64,000 bases of DNA from assembly GCF_010111755.1 (NCBI RefSeq), contig NC_088957.1:1-64000 (forward strand), read 5' to 3'. The notes beneath the pieces are model-generated. The model was not told the origin of the DNA, did no database searches, and was given only the letters and a program-made list of their open reading frames with translations. Every line of letters begins with the position of its first letter. The stretch's first letter is position 1. Shown here piece by piece: positions 59,869 through 64,000 of this stretch. Origin of the DNA: Nakaseomyces glabratus (Eukaryota > Ascomycota > Saccharomycetes > Saccharomycetales > Saccharomycetaceae). A program made the translations under genes and the position numbers.

Positions 59869-60326
59869 GATGACGGAGACCATGACACATAAATAATTAT
59901 GTTTGAAATATAACTAGGGGCATACTAATTTGATTGCATAGAGCTAAGCCGATGCAATTGAAGCTTTTTTTATAACGGAGAACTTTGTTATGTCATTACG
60001 CATCTTATATACCAATTATTGTATAGTTAATTTATTCATAAAGTAAAATATGCATTGACAAACAATTCGCATTGAGGAATGGATAAACAGATATAATCTA
60101 CTGGTTAAGAGTCATTCACCGCTAATAAGCCTGCATAAGTATGACTTAATATAGATTGCCTTATTTTGTGTCATTACTGACCTGCGCCTAACAAAAATGA
60201 TAAGTGCACCATGAAGAAGTTAACACGCAGTTCAAAATAAACTATACCAATCCTATTAAGTTATTTCTTCTAGTATTTAAAGATTGGCACTATCTTATAA
60301 TATCAATTCCTCCATCCAAGTAAAAA
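59869..60326. other. LCB1 to YMR295C-like intergenic region
   Basis: About 460 bp between genes in the same direction. AT-rich, no gene seen. Confidence 0.65.
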
Positions 60327-60869
60327 ATGAGTAAAGAAGCCACCATATATAAAGGTAATCAGACACAAAAGGATCAATCTAAGAGGGACAAGAAAGGTAA
60401 AAAGAAACTCAGATTAAAAGTTAATGATTCCGTTCTTGGAGCTGTACAAGAAGCACAGCCTTTTGAGGAAGCTGCTGACCAATTCAAAAAACCTGGTGCT
60501 TACTATGGAATTACCAAAAATGAAGTTATAAATGATGTCTTTGGTTGTCAAATTCAAGATCCTGATCGCTCTAACCCAACTAGAAAAACAGATGAGCGTC
60601 CACTCGATACTATCCGCGGGTTTCAATATTCTATAACAGGGGATTCTAGGATACTAACTCAATTAGAAACCCCAATATACGGATTTCAGATGAGGCCAGA
60701 TTTTAATTTCAATGATATAGCCACTGCACAGAAATATAACCAAGAAGTTCATTCATCTGAGATTAGAAAGCCTGAAATAATAGAATATATATCAGATGAG
60801 GAGTCACTGGAGTCACCATCAAAATGGAGCTGGTTGTTCCTCAAGAAACCAGAAAGAATACACAAGTAA
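60327..60869 (+). CDS. YMR295C/YGR273C-family protein of unknown function
   Basis: A 180-residue soluble protein that resembles the S. cerevisiae duplicate pair YMR295C and YGR273C. A basic N-terminus (about 10-30) is followed by conserved-looking segments: NDVFGCQIQDPDRSNPTRKTDERPLDTIR-type sequence near 70-95, then RGFQYSITGD and YGFQMRPDFNFN. No membrane segment or catalytic motif is visible. Position between LCB1 (YMR296C neighbour) and EFG1 (YGR271C-A region) fits either member. Function unknown; in S. cerevisiae the YMR295C product is reported at the bud/cell periphery, which I state from memory only. Confidence 0.8.
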   Translation: MSKEATIYKGNQTQKDQSKRDKKGKKKLRLKVNDSVLGAVQEAQPFEEAADQFKKPGAYYGITKNEVINDVFGCQIQDPDRSNPTRKTDERPLDTIRGFQYSITGDSRILTQLETPIYGFQMRPDFNFNDIATAQKYNQEVHSSEIRKPEIIEYISDEESLESPSKWSWLFLKKPERIHK

Positions 60870-61319
60870 ATGCATTGATACGTTTGCTAGAAAGCAGAAC
60901 AATAAAACATACTAATATCGTTTTTTGCCTGTATATTCAGATAAGTGACTACCATTTACAATCGTCTTTATTTGATCAACTATTTATGAATTGATAAAGT
61001 TCATTAGGTACTTGCTACAAGCCAACTGGGCCATATACATATCCTTAGAGAATGACCTGAACAAAAAGCAATTTCCTAAAGTGGTTAAATCTCGAAATTT
61101 CGTAACCTTACGGCATTTCTCTGTGGTTGAAATTTTATCTGAAAATTTTTTGAATCGCGATGAGCTATGCTCATCGCAAACTGTATATGCATTTCATATT
61201 CAAATATAAATCATGAGTGAATAGTTGATTAAACTTTCCATTTCATCAAATGTAAAGTAGATCTAGCATTAAAGTAAGATTTTACTAATTGACTAGATTG
61301 ACTAGGTTTAGAAAGAAAT
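60870..61319. promoter_or_regulatory. EFG1 promoter with inverted PAC pair and RRPE-like tract
   Basis: TGAAAATTTTTT at 61140-61151 is followed by GCGATGAGCT (61157-61166, plus) and TGCTCATCGC (61168-61177, PAC on the minus strand), head to head with a one-base gap. They lie about 145-180 bp before the EFG1 ATG. The rest of the 450-bp interval is AT-rich without a gene. Confidence 0.85.
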
Positions 61320-62009
61320 ATGTCAGGAGTTAGGATGCAAAAGAAGAACAGAAGGGCTTTGGGGCAATCCCTGGAAATGGCACAATTTTTGGATTCAGGT
61401 TCGAATAAAATAAAGAGAAGGATTAGGGATCTAGAGAGATTACTTAAGAAGAAAAAAGACATTCTACCGTCTAATATCATTGTCGAGAAAGAGCGAACGC
61501 TAGAAGCGCTAAGGTTGGAACTACATAATCATGAGGTGAAAGAAAACATTAGAAAGAATGCTAAGAAATATCATATGGTAAGGTTTTTTGAGAGAAAAAA
61601 GGCTCTGAGAAGGTATAAGAAGGCATTAAAGACATACAAAGCTGATGAAAATGAGGCTAACAAAGAAGCTTTAGAAAATGCAGAGGTTGACTTGTGCTAC
61701 GTGGTAAATTTTCCAAAATCAGAAAAGTACATATCAATTTTTACAGAAGATGACACAGAGGCAAGCGCAGAAACTAATCTTAGAAGGAAAGCTTTCAGAC
61801 AACTTGTCAGAGGCAAAATTGCTGATAAGTCTCTACCTGTATCGTTATCAAATATTCTAGCTGGTAAAAAGCTTTCTGAGGAAGCAATCGGTGTTACATT
61901 GGATGATGCATTATCACGTTCTAATCAAACAGATGCCTCTCATCAAGAATCTGATGAAGACAGTGATAGTAACGAAAACGAGAAAGAAGAAGATGACTTC
62001 TTTGAGTAA
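61320..62009 (+). CDS. EFG1: 18S rRNA maturation factor Efg1
   Basis: A 229-residue nucleolar protein (S. cerevisiae 233) of the 5' external spacer/early 90S pre-ribosome, needed for 18S rRNA maturation. This is not the Candida albicans transcription factor of the same name. The chain is highly charged and helical: a basic segment (KIKRRIRDLERLLKKKKDILP) near 30-50, a coiled coil to about 125 with MVRFFERKKALRRYKKALK, a conserved middle (VDLCYVVNFPKSEKYISIF) and an acidic C-terminus (DEDSDSNENEKEEDD). The PAC/RRPE promoter supports the assignment, as does the convergent SLH1 neighbour. Confidence 0.93.
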   Translation: MSGVRMQKKNRRALGQSLEMAQFLDSGSNKIKRRIRDLERLLKKKKDILPSNIIVEKERTLEALRLELHNHEVKENIRKNAKKYHMVRFFERKKALRRYKKALKTYKADENEANKEALENAEVDLCYVVNFPKSEKYISIFTEDDTEASAETNLRRKAFRQLVRGKIADKSLPVSLSNILAGKKLSEEAIGVTLDDALSRSNQTDASHQESDEDSDSNENEKEEDDFFE

Positions 62010-62127
62010 TTTCAAGAAAAAACTACCAGTACATAAAATGAGTACTATTCAAGTTTATATGTAAAATAATGGCATATTTAGAAACAGAATTATTGAAGTA
62101 TGAAAGTAAAGGGAAGTAGTGTAGATA

Positions 62128-64000
62128 TCACAACTCCTCTTGCAATTGAACGTTCACCGTGTATTGTAAATCCATCGCATCATTCACTATAGTAAACGTC
62201 AGGTTTTCTCCGTACAATTCCTCTGGTATTAATAAATCACATTCTAGTTCAATGATTTTTCCAGTTTTTCTGGGTTGGCATCTCTTTATTATAAGTAATT
62301 CTTCATTCTGATAGCCAATACAAAACCATAATTCTTTCTGCGTCTTAGGAAATCTGTCACAATAAACCTCCATATTTCTACTAGAAACACCTGATACATG
62401 TTGTGCCGTAATTTGTAGATGTGATGGGTTTGTTTGCTCTAAGACTCTAATATTTGTCAAAGCTGGTATACGCTTCACAACATTCAAAAACTTAGATTCA
62501 AAATCTCGAGATACGTTCAACTCTCTGATGATAGGTTTGTATTCGTTGGATTTGCTAGATGCCAGTTTCTGTAGCGTTAATTTGGTTTTTATTGGCTTTG
62601 TGGGATAACCATTATTACGGAACTCAATATCCTTGAATCTTTGTATGTCACAACCGGGTAAAAGTGTTACTGGATTATCTTCATACCAGCATCCCTGCTT
62701 AATACACTGCATCACTTTAATCAACGTCATTACCGTCGCCAAGTATCCCATTTCACTGGCTATATCAATAAAAGCTTGCAAAATACGCAAAGACTGGTCT
62801 AATACAGAAACAGTATCTTGAATGTAATCTGCAATAGGAAGATCTACCCTGCTTAAGTGTGCCTGCAGCAACAAAAACGCTTTGACATGGGGATCTATCA
62901 TGCTAACCTCTATATCACCTTCAAATGTATCCTCAACTTTATATCTAGACTGAGCTGACATTTCAATATTCATAATGGCTTCACCACCTCTAACAGGTAA
63001 CTCATTGTATTCCTCAGCTAATGAGAGCCATTTCAATATATCTTGAAAAGATGCATTTCCGTGGATATTTCTTAACACGGTACGGACAGTTTTATGCGAA
63101 ATATAATAATACGAGGAAATGCTCAAAAAAGGTGTAGGAATAATGTCTTCACCGTTTAACTCTACACACCCTGATTCTTCAAGATTGTATAGCGTTTCAT
63201 CAATTTGCTTGCTTAAATACTTGCTCACATTTTCCACAGATAAATCCCCTTCAATACCATAGTACGTTGGGTTATGATGAGCTCTTCTGTATAAAAAGGT
63301 CCAGCTTAAAAAGTTCAGGGCTTCTTGTCTATTGGTTATTGTGCCTGACGTGATTTCTGCACCTATATGGTCATCTAGCACTTTGTGCAAAGATGACTCT
63401 ACGGGGAATCCAATATTCAGGAAATGCTTATAAAACATTTTCTTGGAGTTTTTTGTATAAACAATAGCAGTACCGCTAGTATCAAATGCAGGTCTACCGG
63501 CTCTACCCATCATTTGCAATATATCGGTTAAATCCATATCTCTATACCCTTCTATCTTGGCATCAAAAAATTGAGTACCCTTAATGATAACCAAGTGTGC
63601 GGGCAGATTGACACCCCACGCTAGTGTTGAAGTTGCGATTAAAATTTGTATTTTGCTTTGCTGAAACAATTGATGAGAAATAGTTCTATCCTTCTCAACC
63701 AAACCAGCATGGTGTAACCCTATCCCAAACTGTAAGGATAATTTTAATGTGTCATCAGTAACTTGTGAAATGTAATACTCAAGCTCTTGTTCATCTGATA
63801 TATTTAGGAACCTCCGAGGATTTGATTCCATACCACATAAATGGATTAAGTCAAGAGCAGTAAGTCGTGTTTGTCTACGTGAAGCAACGAAAATCAAAGT
63901 AGGTTTATCAGGAGAATGTTGTTTAATAGCCATAAATGAAGGTTTATTCATTGTTTTCATTAGTGGACAAAATGCAAGGTTATCTGTAAATCCATCAATA
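62128..64000 (-). CDS. SLH1: Slh1 helicase, C-terminal part (runs off the window)
   Basis: About 620 codons of the 3' part of a Ski2-like/ASCC3-type helicase of nearly 2000 residues; the frame stays open to 64000, so the ATG at 63960 is internal (MNKPSFMAIKQ is a conserved Slh1/Brr2 motif). In yeast Slh1 (Rqt2) is the helicase of the RQC-trigger complex that splits collided ribosomes. The visible part covers the end of the second helicase cassette (STLAWGVNLPA, motif V; QMMGRAGRPAFD, motif VI), a winged helix and the C-terminal Sec63-like domain (SRYKVEDTFEGDIEVS onward) ending in a beta-sandwich. Brr2 is an alternative, but convergence with EFG1 matches YGR271W. Confidence 0.92.
   Translation of the reverse strand, partial: IDGFTDNLAFCPLMKTMNKPSFMAIKQHSPDKPTLIFVASRRQTRLTALDLIHLCGMESNPRRFLNISDEQELEYYISQVTDDTLKLSLQFGIGLHHAGLVEKDRTISHQLFQQSKIQILIATSTLAWGVNLPAHLVIIKGTQFFDAKIEGYRDMDLTDILQMMGRAGRPAFDTSGTAIVYTKNSKKMFYKHFLNIGFPVESSLHKVLDDHIGAEITSGTITNRQEALNFLSWTFLYRRAHHNPTYYGIEGDLSVENVSKYLSKQIDETLYNLEESGCVELNGEDIIPTPFLSISSYYYISHKTVRTVLRNIHGNASFQDILKWLSLAEEYNELPVRGGEAIMNIEMSAQSRYKVEDTFEGDIEVSMIDPHVKAFLLLQAHLSRVDLPIADYIQDTVSVLDQSLRILQAFIDIASEMGYLATVMTLIKVMQCIKQGCWYEDNPVTLLPGCDIQRFKDIEFRNNGYPTKPIKTKLTLQKLASSKSNEYKPIIRELNVSRDFESKFLNVVKRIPALTNIRVLEQTNPSHLQITAQHVSGVSSRNMEVYCDRFPKTQKELWFCIGYQNEELLIIKRCQPRKTGKIIELECDLLIPEELYGENLTFTIVNDAMDLQYTVNVQLQEEL

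Overview
The window is the left end of a yeast chromosome, almost certainly Nakaseomyces glabratus (Candida glabrata). Three independent signs agree. The sequence opens with a C-rich 16-bp telomeric repeat (CAGACCCCACAGCACC) of the type known from this species. The first gene is a giant cell-wall protein made of SHITT and SFFIT megasatellites, a hallmark of C. glabrata. The following genes reproduce, in inverted order, the right end of Saccharomyces cerevisiae chromosome VII (ZUO1 to SLH1). From memory of systematic names (YOR1 and SCW4 as CAGL0G genes) this would be chromosome G, left arm; that should be checked.

Layout: 1-712 canonical telomere; 713-1437 a variant 16-bp array that keeps CACCCAGAC but changes the rest; 1438-4207 AT-rich subtelomere with a cluster of Tbf1-type CCCTAA motifs and three copies of a CpG-rich 15-mer; 4208-19276 (minus strand, transcribed toward the telomere) a 5022-residue GPI-type adhesin-like protein; 19277-28183 an 8.9-kb AT-rich stretch with no convincing gene.

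From 28184 the window is dense, ordinary chromosomal sequence: ZUO1, ERV29, BGL2, YOR1(-), PXR1, GAS1(-), SCW4, CWC22(-), CAB4, RNH70, RTT102(-), TAF1, LCB1, a YMR295C/YGR273C-family gene, EFG1 and the 3' part of SLH1(-). Most are syntenic with S. cerevisiae chromosome VII, but GAS1, LCB1 and possibly the YMR295C-like gene have their S. cerevisiae counterparts on chromosome XIII. That is the mosaic expected from differential gene loss after the whole-genome duplication.

Two functional themes recur. Cell wall: the subtelomeric adhesin, Bgl2, Gas1 and Scw4 all act on or in the beta-glucan wall. Ribosome biogenesis/translation: Zuo1, Pxr1, Efg1, Rnh70 and Slh1. Perfect PAC elements (GCGATGAG) with RRPE-like tracts lie upstream of ZUO1, PXR1 and EFG1, and one more lies between CWC22 and CAB4. 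The YOR1 promoter carries a perfect Pdr1/Pdr3 element beside a short array of PDRE-like half sites. Several genes have a plausible ATG inside a longer frame opened by TTG or GTG (adhesin, CAB4, RNH70, TAF1); I used the ATG. All homology statements are from reading and memory; no search was run.
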